In this document: in pieces, positions 13,821 to 23,400 of the stretch
How the letters are laid out: each line of letters opens with the position of its first letter
Position numbering within the stretch: position 1 is the first letter of the stretch
Made by a program: the position numbers and the translations under genes
The notes under the pieces: generated by a model
The model's input: only the letters and a program-made list of their open reading frames with translations
What the model was told of the DNA's origin: nothing
Databases searched by the model: none
Assembly: GCF_052857255.1 (NCBI RefSeq)
Contig: NC_135500.1
Coordinates: 49,068,272 to 49,132,271 of the forward strand
Source of the DNA: Amblyomma americanum
Taxonomy: Eukaryota; Arthropoda; Arachnida; Ixodida; Ixodidae
DNA: 64,000 bases
Direction: 5' to 3'

Positions 13821-16415
13821 TCGTCGAAGAGTAGACAAGAGAAAGGTGTAAACATTTTCTCTCAGAACTGCGCAAAACTTGTATTCCGACTAAAAGCAAC
13901 GAGATAGATCGTTTTAGATCAAAACTAATAAGATTTACGTACTTTGATTTTACAAGTCGTCGAAGAGTAGACGAGAGAGCTGTAAACATTTTCTCTCAGA
14001 ACTGCGCCAAAACTTGTATTCCGGCTCAAAATAACGGGATACATCGTTTTAGATCGAAACTAGCGAGATTCACGAACATCGATTTTAGAAGTCGCCGAAG
14101 AGTAGACGAGAGAAAGGTTTAAGCTTTTTCTTTTAGAACTGCGCGAAAACTTGTATTCCGGCTCAAAACAACGGGATACATCGTTTTAGATAGAAACTAG
14201 CGAGATTTACGCAATTCTATATTAAATGTCGTCGAAAAGTAGACGAGAGAAGGCTGTAAGCTTTTTCTCTCAGAACTGCGCGAAAACTTGAATTCCGGCT
14301 CACAACGACGGGATGCATCGATTTAGATCGAAAGTAGCGAGATTTACGCACTTCGATTTTACAAGTCGTGGAAGCGTAGACGAGAGAAAGCTGTAAACGT
14401 TTCTCTCAGAACTGCGCGAAAACTTGAAATCCGGTTCAAAACAACAGGATACATCGTTTTAGATCAAAACTAGCGAGATTCACGAACATCGATTTTACAA
14501 GTCGTCGAAGAGTAGACGAGAGAGAGCTGTAAACGTTTTCTCTCAGAACTGCGCGAAAACTTGTATTCCGGCTAAAAACAACGGGATACATCGTTTTAGA
14601 TCGAAAATAGCTAGATTTACGCACTTCGATTTTACAAGTCGACGAAGAGTAGACGAGAGAAAGCTATAAGCTTTTTCTCTCAGAACTGCACGAAAACTTG
14701 AATTCCGGCTCAAAACAACGGGATACATCGTTTTAGATCGAAACTAGAGAGATTCAGGATCATAGATTTTACAAGTCGACAAAGGGTAGACGAGAGAAAG
14801 CTGTAAACTTTCTCTCAGAACTGCGCGAAAACTTGTATTCCGGCTCAAAACCACGGGATACATTGTTTTAGATCAAAACGAGCGAGATTTACGCACTTCG
14901 ATTTTACAAGTGGTCAAAGAGTAGACGAGAGAAAGCTGTTAACTTTTTCTCTCAGAACTGAGCGAAAACTTGTATTCCGGCTAAAAACAACGAGATACAT
15001 CGTTTTAGATCAAAACTAGCGAGATTTACTTACTTCGATTTTACAAGTCGTCGAAGAGTAGACGAGAGATAGCTGTAAACGTTTTCTCTCAGAACTGCGC
15101 AAAAACTTGAATTTCGGCTCAAAACAACGGAATACATCGTTTTAGATCGAAAGTAGAGAGATTCACGAACATAGATTTTACAAGTCGTCTAAGGGTAGAC
15201 GAGAGTAGGCTGTAAACTTTCTCTCAGAACTGCGCGAAAACTTGTATTCCGGCTCAAAACAACGGGATACATCGTTTTAGATCGAAACAAGCGAGATTTA
15301 CGCACTTCGATTTTAGAAGTTGTCGAAGAAGAGACGAGAGAAAGCTGTTAACTTTTTCTCTCAGAACTGCGCGTAAACTTGTATTCCGGCTCAAAACTAC
15401 GGGATACATCGTTTTAGATCGAAACTAGCGCGATTTACGCACTTCGATTTTACAAGTCGTCGAAGAGTAGACGAGAGAAAGCTGTAAACTTTTTCGCTCT
15501 GAACTGCGCGAAAACTTCTATTCCGGCTCAAAACAACGGGATACATTGTTTTAGATCGAAACTAGCAAAATTCACGAACATCGATTTTACAAGTCGTCGA
15601 AGAGTAGACAAGAGAAAGGTGTAAACATTTTCTTTCAGAACTGCGCGAAAACTTGTATTCCGGCTAAAAACAACGAGATACATCGTTTTAGATCAAAACT
15701 AGCGAGATTTACGTACTTGCATTTTACAAGTCGTCGAAGAGTAGACGAGAGAAAGCTGTAAACTTTTTCTCTCAGAACTGCGCGAAAACTTCTATTCCGG
15801 CTCAAACAACGGGATACATTGTTTTAGATCGAAACTAGCAAAATTCACGAACATCGATTTTACAAGTCGTCGAAGAGTAGACGAGAAAAATGTTTAAACG
15901 TTTTCTCTCAGAACTGCGCGAAAACTTGTATTTCGGCTCAAAACAAAGGTATACATCGTTTTAGATATAAACTAGCGAGATTTACGCAATTCGATTTTAC
16001 AAGTCGTCGAAAAGTAGACGAGAGAAGGCTGTAAACGTTTTCTCTGAGAACTGCGCGAAAACTTGAATTCCGGCTCAAAACAACGGGATGCATCGATTTA
16101 GATCGAAACTAGCGAGATTTACGCACATCGATTCTACAAGTCGTCGAAGAGTAGACGAGAGAGAGCTGTAAATGTTTTCTCTCAGAACTGCGCGAAAACT
16201 TGTATTCCGGCACAAAACAACGGGATACATCGTTTTAGATCGAAACTAGCGAGATTTACGCACTTCGATTTTACAAGTCGTCGAAGAGTAGACGAGGGAA
16301 AGCTATAAGCTTTTTCTCTCAGAACTGCGCGAAAACTTGTATTCCGGCTCAAAACAACGGGATACATCCTTTTAGATCGAAACTAGCGAGGTTCACGAAC
16401 ATAGATTTTATAAGT
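13821..16415 (+). repeat. Family B HOR, copy 3 (19-mer, ~2,594 bp)
   Basis: Tandem copy of 11,226-13,820 with scattered single-base changes (for example TTAAATGTCG near 14,222 for TTACATGTCG, and AAATAGCTAG near 14,604). It ends near 16,415, where TATAAGTCGTCGAAG of copy 2 becomes TATAAGTCGTCGCAGGG and the series returns to other monomers. Confidence 0.85.
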
Positions 16416-17322
16416 CGTCGCAGGGTAGACGAGAGAAAGCTGTAAACTTTTTCTCTCAGAACAGCGCGAAAACTTCTATTCCGGCTCAAAACAACGGGAT
16501 ACATTGTTTTAGATCGAAACTAGCAAAATTCACGAACATCGATTTTACAAGTCGTCGAAGAGTAGACAAGAGAAAGGTGTAAACGTTTTCTCTCTGAACT
16601 GCGCGAAAAATTGTATTTCGTCTCAAAACAAAGGGATACATCGTTTTAGATAGAAACTAGCGAGATTTACGCAATTCGATTTTACAAGTCGTCGAAAAGT
16701 AGACGAGAGAAGGCTGTAAACGTTTTCTCTGAGAACTGCGCGAAAACTTGAATTCAGGCTCAAAACAACGGGATGCATCGATATAGATCGAAACTAGTGA
16801 GATTTAAGCACTTCGATTTTACAAGTCGTCGAAGAGTAGACGAGAGAAAGCTGTAAACTTTTTCTCTCAGAACTGCGCGAAAACTTGAATTCCGGCTCAA
16901 AACAACGGGATACATCGTTTTAGAATGAAACTAGCGAGATTCACGAACATCGATTTTACAAGTCGTCGAAGTGTAGACGAGAGAGAGCTGTAATTGTTTT
17001 CTCTTAGAACTGCGCGAAAACTTGTATTCCGGCTCAAAACAACGAGATACATTGTTTTAGATCGAAACTAGCGAGATTTACGCACTTCGATTTTACAAGT
17101 CGTCGAAGAGTAGACGAGAGAGAGCTGTAAACGTTTTCTCTCAGAACTGCGCGAAAACTTGTATTCCGGCTCAAAACAACGGGATACATCGTTTTAAATT
17201 GAAACTAGCGAGATTTACGCACTTCGATTTTACAAGTCGTCGAAGAGTAGACGAGAGAAAGCTGTAAGCTTTTTCTCTCAGAACTGCGCGAAAACTTGTA
17301 TTCCGGCTCAAAACAACGGGAT
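16416..17322 (+). repeat. Transition block between family B and family A
   Basis: About 6-7 monomers mixing family B features (AGCAAAATTCACG, GGGATGCATCGATAT near 16,770) with generic family A monomers. Several are near the overall consensus and less clearly typed than their neighbours. They are probably remnants of earlier HOR registers. Confidence 0.6.
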
Positions 17323-18510
17323 ACATCGTTTTAGATTGAAACTAGCGAGATTCACGAACATCGTTTTTACATGTCGTCGAAGAGTAGACGAGAGAAAGTT
17401 GTAAACTTTTTCTCTCATAACGGCGCGAAAACTTGTATTCCGGCTCAAAACAACAGGGCACATCGTTTTAGATCGAAACTAGCGAGATTTAAGCACTTTG
17501 ATTTTACAAGTCGTCGAAGAGTAGACGCGAGAAAGCTGAAAGCTTTTCCTCTCAGAACTGAGCGAAAACTTGAATTCCGGCTCAAAACAACGGGATACAT
17601 CGTTTTAGATCGAAACTAGCGCGATTTACGCACTTAGACTTTACAAGTCGTCGAAGAGTAGACGAGAGAAAGCTGTATGCTTTCTCTCTCAGAACTGCGC
17701 GAAAACTTGAATTCCGGCTCAAAACAACGGGATACATCGTTTTAGATCGAAACTAGCGCGATTTACGCACTTAGATTTTACAAGTCGTCGAAGAGTAGAC
17801 GAGAGAAAGCTGTAAGCTTTCTCTCTCAGAACTGCGCGAAAACTTGTATTCCGGCTCAAAACAACGGGATACATCGTTTTAGATCTAAATTAGAGAGATT
17901 CACGAACATAGAGTTTACAAGTCGACAAAGGGTAGACGAGAGAAAGCCGTAAACTTGCAGAACTGCGCGAAAACCTAAATTCCGACTCAAAACAACGGGA
18001 TACATCGTTTTAGACCGAAGCTAGCGAGATTCACGAACATCGATTTTACAAGTCGTCGCAGAGTAGAAGAGAGAGAGCTGTAACCTTTTGCTCTCAGAAC
18101 GGCGCGAAAACGTATTCCAGCTAAAAACAACAGGATACATCGTTTTAGAACGAAACTAGCGAGATTTACGCACTTCGATTTTACAAGTCGTCGAAGAGTA
18201 GACGAGAGAAAGCTGTAAACGTTTTCTCTCAGAACTGCGCGAAAACTTGAATTCCGGCTCAAAACAACGGGATACATCGTTTTAGATCGAAACTAGCGAG
18301 ATTCACGAACATCGATTTTACAAGTCGTCGAAGAGTAGACGAGAGAGAGCTGTAAACGTTTTCTCTCAGAACTGCGCGAAAACTTGTATTCCGGCTCAAA
18401 ACAACGGGATACATCGTTTTAGATCAAAACTAGCGAGATTTACGTACTTCGATTTTACAAGTCGTCGAAGAGTAGACAAGAGAAAGCTGAAAGCTTTTTC
18501 TCTCAGAACT
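17323..18510 (+). repeat. Family A block, copy of 1-1,053 with one extra monomer
   Basis: Opens with the same m1-like monomer as position 1 (GTTTTTACATG). Two consecutive near-identical m3-like monomers (GCGCGATTTACGCACTTAGA at about 17,617 and 17,755) stand where the first copy has one, explaining the one-monomer shift. A monomer near 18,105 lacks part of AACTTGTATTCC. Confidence 0.75.
17801..17825. other. Perfect 11-bp inverted repeat with 3-base loop (monomer dyad, best case)
   Basis: GAGAGAAAGCT at 17,801-17,811, loop GTA, and AGCTTTCTCTC at 17,815-17,825 form an uninterrupted dyad. Most monomers carry the same element with two extra T in the right arm, giving a bulge. The element could form a cruciform in DNA or a hairpin in a transcript. 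Whether it does so is not known from sequence. Confidence 0.85.
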
Positions 18511-18647
18511 GCGCGAAAACTTGTATTCCGGCTCAAAACAACGGGATACATCGTTTCAGATTGAAACTAGCGAGATTCACGAACATCGATTTTACATGTC
18601 GTTGAAGAGTAGACGAGAGAAAGTTGTAAACTTTTTCGCTCATAACT
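18511..18647 (+). repeat. Monomer m1 (137 bp)
   Basis: Diagnostic sites: TTTCAGATTG for TTTTAGATCG, TTTTACATGTCG for TTTTACAAGTCG, and CGCTCATAAC for CTCTCAGAAC. The dyad is of the GTT type: AAAGTT at 18,620-18,625, loop GTA, AACTTT at 18,629-18,634. This copy also has GTTGAAGAG for GTCGAAGAG. Confidence 0.9.
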
Positions 18648-18784
18648 GCGCGAAAACTTGTATTCCGGCTCAAAACAACAGGGTACATCGTTTTAGATCG
18701 AAACTAGCGAGATTTACGCACTTCGATTTTACAAGTCGTCGAAGAGTCGACGAGAGAAAGCTGTTAGCTTTTTCTCTCAGAACT
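18648..18784 (+). repeat. Monomer m2 (137 bp)
   Basis: Diagnostic sites: AACAGGGTAC for AACGGGATAC and GAGTCGACGAG (a SalI-type GTCGAC palindrome). The dyad is AAAGCT at 18,757-18,762, loop GTT, AGCTTT at 18,766-18,771. The middle segment is of the TTTACGCACTT type. Confidence 0.9.
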
Positions 18785-18921
18785 GAGCAAAAACTTGAAT
18801 TCCGGCTCAAAACAACGGGATACATCGTTTTAGGTCGAAACTAGCGCGATTTACGCACTTCGATTATACAAGTCGTCGAAGAGTAGACGAGAGGAAGGCG
18901 TAAACTTTTTCTCTCAGAACT
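18785..18921 (+). repeat. Monomer m3 (137 bp)
   Basis: Starts GAGCAAAAAC for GCGCGAAAAC. It carries GAATTC (an EcoRI-type site), TTTAGGTCG, CTAGCGCGATT, CGATTATAC and GAGGAAGGCG. The inner dyad stem is lost. Confidence 0.9.
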
Positions 18922-19058
18922 GCGCGAAAACTTGAATTCCGGCTATAAACAACGGGATACATCGTTTTAGATCGAAACTAGCGAGATTTACGCATTTCGA
19001 TTTTACAAGTCGTCGAAGAGTAGACGAGAGAGAGCTGTAAGCTTTTTCTCTCAGAACA
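18922..19058 (+). repeat. Monomer m4 (137 bp)
   Basis: Diagnostic CCGGCTATAAAC for CCGGCTCAAAAC, GCATTTCG in the middle segment, GAGAGAGCTGTAAGC in the dyad, and the ending AGAACA for AGAACT. Hybrid forms with an m10-leading junction (GTAAGCTTTCTCTCTC) occur near 20,940, 22,440 and 25,025. Confidence 0.9.
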
Positions 19059-19195
19059 GCGCGAAAAGTTGTATTCCGGCTCAAAGCAACGGGATACATC
19101 GTTTTAGAACGAAACTAGCGAGATTTACGAACAACGATTTTACAAGTCGTCGAAGAGTTGACGAGAGAGAGGTGTAAACGTTTTCTCTCAGAACT
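19059..19195 (+). repeat. Monomer m5 (137 bp)
   Basis: Diagnostic GAAAAGTTGTATTCC, CAAAGCAACG, TTTAGAACG, mixed middle segment TTTACGAACA, GAGTTGACGAG and GAGGTGTAAACG. From about 46 kb onward it is often replaced by a hybrid with m1 (GAGTATACGAG, then GTTGTAAAC and CGCTCATAAC). Confidence 0.9.
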
Positions 19196-19332
19196 GCGCG
19201 AAAACTTGTATTCCGGCTCAAATCAACGGGATACATCGTTTTAGATCGAAACTAGCGAGATTTACGCACTTCGATTTTACAAGTCGTCGAAGAGTAGACG
19301 AGAGAAAGCTGTAAACGTTGTCTCTCAGAACT
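19196..19332 (+). repeat. Monomer m6 (137 bp)
   Basis: Diagnostic CTCAAATCAACG for CTCAAAACAACG. Otherwise it is close to consensus with the TTTACGCACTT middle segment. The dyad has a C/A mismatch (GCTGTAAAC), and the monomer ends in AACTG before the GGGCG start of m7. Confidence 0.9.
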
Positions 19333-19468
19333 GGGCGAAAACTTCTATTCCGGCTCAAACAACGGGATACATTGTTTTAGATCGAAACTAGCAAAATTCA
19401 CGAACATCGATTTTACAAGTCGTCGAAGAGTAGACAAGAGAAAGTTGTAAACATTTTCTCTCAGAACT
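19333..19468 (+). repeat. Monomer m7 (136 bp)
   Basis: Starts GGGCGAAAAC. Diagnostic CTTCTATTCC, one-base deletion CTCAAACAACG, GATACATTG, CTAGCAAAATTCACG, GACAAGAG and GTTGTAAACATTTTC. Confidence 0.9.
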
Positions 19469-19602
19469 GCGCAAAACTTGTATTCCGACTAAAAGCAACG
19501 AGATACATCGTTTTAGATCAAAACTAGCGAGATTTATGTACTTCGATTTTACAAGTCGTCGAAGAGTAGACGAGAGAAAGCTATAAGCATTTTCTCAGAA
19601 CT
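19469..19602 (+). repeat. Monomer m8 (134 bp)
   Basis: Starts GCGCAAAAC (one base short). Diagnostic TTCCGACTAAAAGCAACGAG, GATCAAAAC, TTTATGTACTTCG, and a short right arm (GCTATAAGC, then TTTTCTCAGAAC). Confidence 0.9.
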
Positions 19603-19737
19603 GCGCGAAAACTTAAATTCCGGCTCAAAACAACGGGATACATCGTTTTAGATCGAAACTAGAGAGATTCAGGATCATAGATTTTACAAGTCGACAAAGG
19701 GTAGACGAGAGAAAGCTGTAAACTTTCTCTCAGAACT
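19603..19737 (+). repeat. Monomer m9 (135 bp)
   Basis: Diagnostic CTTAAATTCC, CTAGAGAGATTCAGGATCAT, GTCGACAAAGGGTAG and GTAAACTTTCTCTCAG (two T shorter than the usual right arm). Confidence 0.9.
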
Positions 19738-19868
19738 GCGCGAAAACTTGTATTCCGGCTCAAAACAACGGGATACATCGTTTTAGATCGAAATTAGAGA
19801 GATTCACGAACATAGATTTTACAAGTCGACAAAGGGTAGACGAGAGAAAGCTGTAAACTTGCAGAACT
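19738..19868 (+). repeat. Monomer m10 (131 bp), dyad arm deleted
   Basis: The shortest type. Diagnostic GAAATTAGAGAGATT, GAACATAGATT, GTCGACAAAGGG and GTAAACTTGCAGAAC. About six bases of the right dyad arm (TTTCTCT) are missing, so it cannot form the hairpin seen in the other monomers. Confidence 0.9.
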
Positions 19869-20005
19869 GCGCGAAAACTTAAATTCCGGCTCAAAACAAC
19901 GGGATACATTGTTTTAGACCGAAACTAACGAGATTCACGAACATCGATTTTACAAGTCGTCGAAGAGTAGAAGAGAGAGAGCTGTAACCTTTTTCTCTCA
20001 GAACG
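19869..20005 (+). repeat. Monomer m11 (137 bp)
   Basis: Diagnostic CTTAAATTCC, TTTAGACCG, GAGTAGAAGAGAG and GCTGTAACC. Most copies continue with TTTTGCTCTC; this one has TTTTTCTCTC. It ends AACG before the next GCGCG. In the 42-64 kb part it is usually a hybrid with m12 (AGAAGAGAGAAAGCTG, then TAAACG). Confidence 0.9.
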
Positions 20006-20142
20006 GCGCGAAAACTTGTATTCCGGCTCAAAACAACGGGATACATCGTTTTAGAACGAAACTAGCGAGATTTACGCACTTCGATTTTACATGTCGTCGA
20101 AGAGTAGACGAGAGAAAGCTGTAAACGTTTTCTCTCAGAACT
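20006..20142 (+). repeat. Monomer m12 (137 bp)
   Basis: Diagnostic TTTAGAACG with the TTTACGCACTT middle segment and GCTGTAAACG in the dyad. This copy has TTTTACATGTCG, an m1-like change probably moved by gene conversion. It is the usual partner in hybrids with m2 (near 22,830, 28,960 and 31,820). Confidence 0.9.
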
Positions 20143-20279
20143 GCGCGAAAACTTGAATTCCGGCTCAAAACAACGGGATACATCGTTTTAGATCGAAACT
20201 AGCGAGATTCACGAACATCGATTTTACAAGTCGTCGAAGAGTAGACGAGAGAGAGCTGTAAACGTTTTCTCTCAGAACT
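20143..20279 (+). repeat. Monomer m13 (137 bp)
   Basis: GAATTC at the start, TTTAGATCG, TTCACGAACAT middle segment, and GAGAGAGAGCTGTAAACG. It is close to the overall consensus and one of the commonest types. Confidence 0.9.
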
Positions 20280-20416
20280 GCGCGAAAACTTGTATTCCGG
20301 CTCAAAACAACGGGATACATCGTTTTAGATCAAAACTAGCGAGATTTACGCACTTCGATTTTACAAGTCGTCGAAGAGTAGACAAGAGAAAGCTGAAAGC
20401 TTTTTCTCTCAGAACT
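20280..20416 (+). repeat. Monomer m14 (137 bp)
   Basis: Diagnostic GATCAAAAC, GACAAGAG and the dyad AAAGCT at 20,389-20,394, loop GAA, AGCTTT at 20,398-20,403, which contains a HindIII-type AAGCTT. It always precedes m1 in complete HORs. Confidence 0.9.
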
Positions 20417-23400
20417 GCGCGAAAACTTGTATTCCGGCTCAAAACAACGGGATACATCGTTTCAGATTGAAACTAGCGAGATTCACGAACATCGATTTTA
20501 CATGTCGTCGAAGAGTAGACGAGAGAAAGTTGTAAACTTTTTCGCTCATAACTGCGCGAAAACTTGTATTCCGGCTCAAAACAACAGGGTACATCGTTTT
20601 AGATCGAAACTAGCGAGATTTACGCACTTCGATTTTACAAGTCGTCGAAGAGTCGACGAGAGAAAGCTGTTAGCTTTTTCTCTCAGAACTGAGCAAAAAC
20701 TTGAATTCCGGCTCAAAACAACGGGATACATCGTTTTAGGTCGAAACTAGCGCGATTTACGCACTTCGACTATACAAGTCGTCGAAGAGTAGACGAGAGG
20801 AAGGCATAAACTTTTTCTCTCAGAACTGCGCGAAAACTTGAATTCCGGCTATAAACAACGGGATACATGGTTTTAGATCGAAACTAGCGAGATTTACGCA
20901 TTTCGATTTTACAAGTCGTCGAAGAGTAGACGAGAGAAAGCTGTAAGCTTTCTCTCTCAGAACTGCGCGAAAACTTGTATTCCGGCTCAAAACAACGGGA
21001 TACATCGTTTTAGATCGAAATTAGAGAGATTCACGAACATAGATTTTACAAGTCGACAAAGGGTAGACGAGAGAAAGCCGTAAACTTGCAGAACTGCGCC
21101 AAAACTTAAATTCCGGCTCAAAACAACGGGATACATCGTTTTAGACCGAAACTAGCGAGATTCACGAACATCGATTTTACAAGTCGTCGCAGAGTAGAAG
21201 AGAGAGAGCTGTAACCTTTTGCTCTCAGAACGGCGCGAAAACTTGTATTCCGGCTCAAAACAACGGGATACATCGTTTTAGAACGAAACTAGCGAGATTT
21301 ACGCACTTCGATTTTACAAGTCGTCGAAGAGTAGACGAGAGAAAGCTGTAAACGTTTTCTCTCAGAACTGCGCGAAAACTTGAATTCCGGCTCAAAACAA
21401 CGGGATACATCGTTTTAGATCGAAACTAGCGAGATTCACGAACATCGATTTTAAAAGTCGTCGAAGAGTAGACGAGAGAGAGCTGTAAACGTTTTCTCTC
21501 AGAACTGCGCGAAAACTTGTATTCCGGCTCAAAACAACGGGATACATCGTTTTAGGTCAAAACTAGCGAGATTTACGTACTTCGATTTTACAAGTCGTCG
21601 AAGAGTAGACAAGAGAAAGCTGAAAGCTTTTTCTCTCAGAACTGCGCGAAAACTTGTATTCCGGCTCAAAACAACGGGATACATCGTTTCAGATTGAAAC
21701 TAGCGAGATTCACGAACATCGATTTTACATGTCGTCGAAGAGTAGACGAGAGAAAGTTGTAAACTTTTTCGCTCATAACTGAGCAAAAACTTGTATTCCG
21801 GCTCAAAACAACGGGATACATCGTTTTAGATCAAAACTAGCGAGATTTACGCACTTCGATTTTACAAGTCGTCGAAGAGTAGACAAGAGAAAGCTGAAAG
21901 CTTTTTCTCTCAGAACTGCGCGAAAACTTGTATTCCGGCTCAAAACAACGGTATACATCGTTTCAGATTGAAACTAGCGAGATTCACGAACATCGATTTT
22001 ACATGTCGTCGAAGAGTAGACGAGAGAAAGTTGTAAATTTTTTCGCTCATAACTGCGCGAAAACTTGTATTCCGGCTCAAAACAACAGGGTACATCGTTT
22101 TAAATCGAAACTAGCGAGATTTACGCACTTCGATTTTACAAGTCGTCGAAGAGTCGACGAGAGAAAGCTGTTAGCTTTTTCTCTCAGAACTGAGCAAAAA
22201 CTTGAATTCCGGCTCAAAACAACGGGATACATCGTTTTAGGTCGAAACTATCGCGATTTACGCACTTCGACTATACAAGTCGTCGAAGAGTAGACGAGAG
22301 GAAGGCGTAAACTTTTTCTCTCAGAACTGCGCGAAAACTTGAATTCCGGCTATAAACAACGGGATACATCGTTTTAGATCGAAACTAGCGAGATTTACGC
22401 ATTTCGATTTTACAAGTCGTCGAAGAGTAGACGAGAGAAAGCTGTAAGCTTTCTCTCTCAGAACTGCGCGAAAACTTGTATTCCGGCTCAAAACAACGGG
22501 ATACATCGTTTTAGATCGAAATTAGAGAGATTCACGAACATAGATTTTACAAGCCGACAAAGGGTAGACGAGAGAAAGCCGTAAACTTGCAGAACTGCGC
22601 GAAAACTTAAATTCCGGCTCAAAACAACGGGATACATCGTTTTAGACCGAAACTAGCGAGATTCACGAACATCGATTTTACAAGTCGTCGCAGAGTAGAA
22701 GAGAGAGAGCTGTAACCTTTTGCTCTCAGAACGGCGCGAAAACTTGTATTCCGGCTCAAAACAACGGGATACATCGTTTTAGAACGAAACTAGCGAGATT
22801 TACGCACTTCGATTTTACAAGTCGTCGAAGAGTCGACGAGAGAAAGCTGTTAGCTTTTTCTCTCAGAACTGAGCAAAAACTTGAATTCCGGCTCAAAACA
22901 ACGGGATACATCGTTTTAGGTCGAAACTAGCGCGATTTACGCACTTCGATTATACAAGTCGTCGAAGAGTAGACGAGAAGAAGGCGTAAACTTTTTCTCT
23001 CAGAACTGCGCGAAAACTTGAATTCCGGCTCTAAACAACGGGATACATCGTTTTAGATCGAAACTAGCGAGATTTACGCATTTCGATTTTACAAGTCGTC
23101 GAAGAGTAGACGAGAGAGAGCTGTAAGCTTTTTCTCTCAGAACAGCGCGAAAAGTTGTATTCCGGCTCAAAGCAACGGGATACATCGTTTTAGAACGAAA
23201 CTAGCGAGATTTACGAACATCGATTTTACAAGTCGTCGAAGAGTTGACGAGAGAGAGGTGTAAACGTTTTCTCTCAGAACTGCGCGAAAACTTGTATTCC
23301 GGCTCAAATCAACGGGATACATCGTTTTAGATCGAAACTAGCGAGATTTACGCACTTCGATTTTACAAGTCGTCGAAAAGTAGACGAGAGAAAGCTGTAA

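Larger units (their letters stand above)
18511..20416 (+). repeat. Reference 14-mer higher-order repeat (1,906 bp)
   Basis: Fourteen consecutive monomers, each with its own diagnostic variants, followed at 20,417 by the first type again. Lengths are 137 bp for m1-m6 and m11-m14, 136 for m7, 134 for m8, 135 for m9 and 131 for m10, summing to 1,906. Full or nearly full 14-mers also occur at about 22.9-24.8 kb, and parts of it make up most of the window outside family B. I chose this copy as reference because it has no evident hybrid monomer. Confidence 0.9.

Noticed and set aside
18511..20416. CENP-B box in the CGGG-containing part of the monomer (AACGGGATAC)
   Set aside because: Aligned to the core pattern NTTCGNNNNANNCGGGN, the CGGG fits, but the required TTCG and A upstream do not (GCTC and C are present). 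On the other strand, the CCCG in AACTGCCCG variants also lacks the required T and CGAA spacing.
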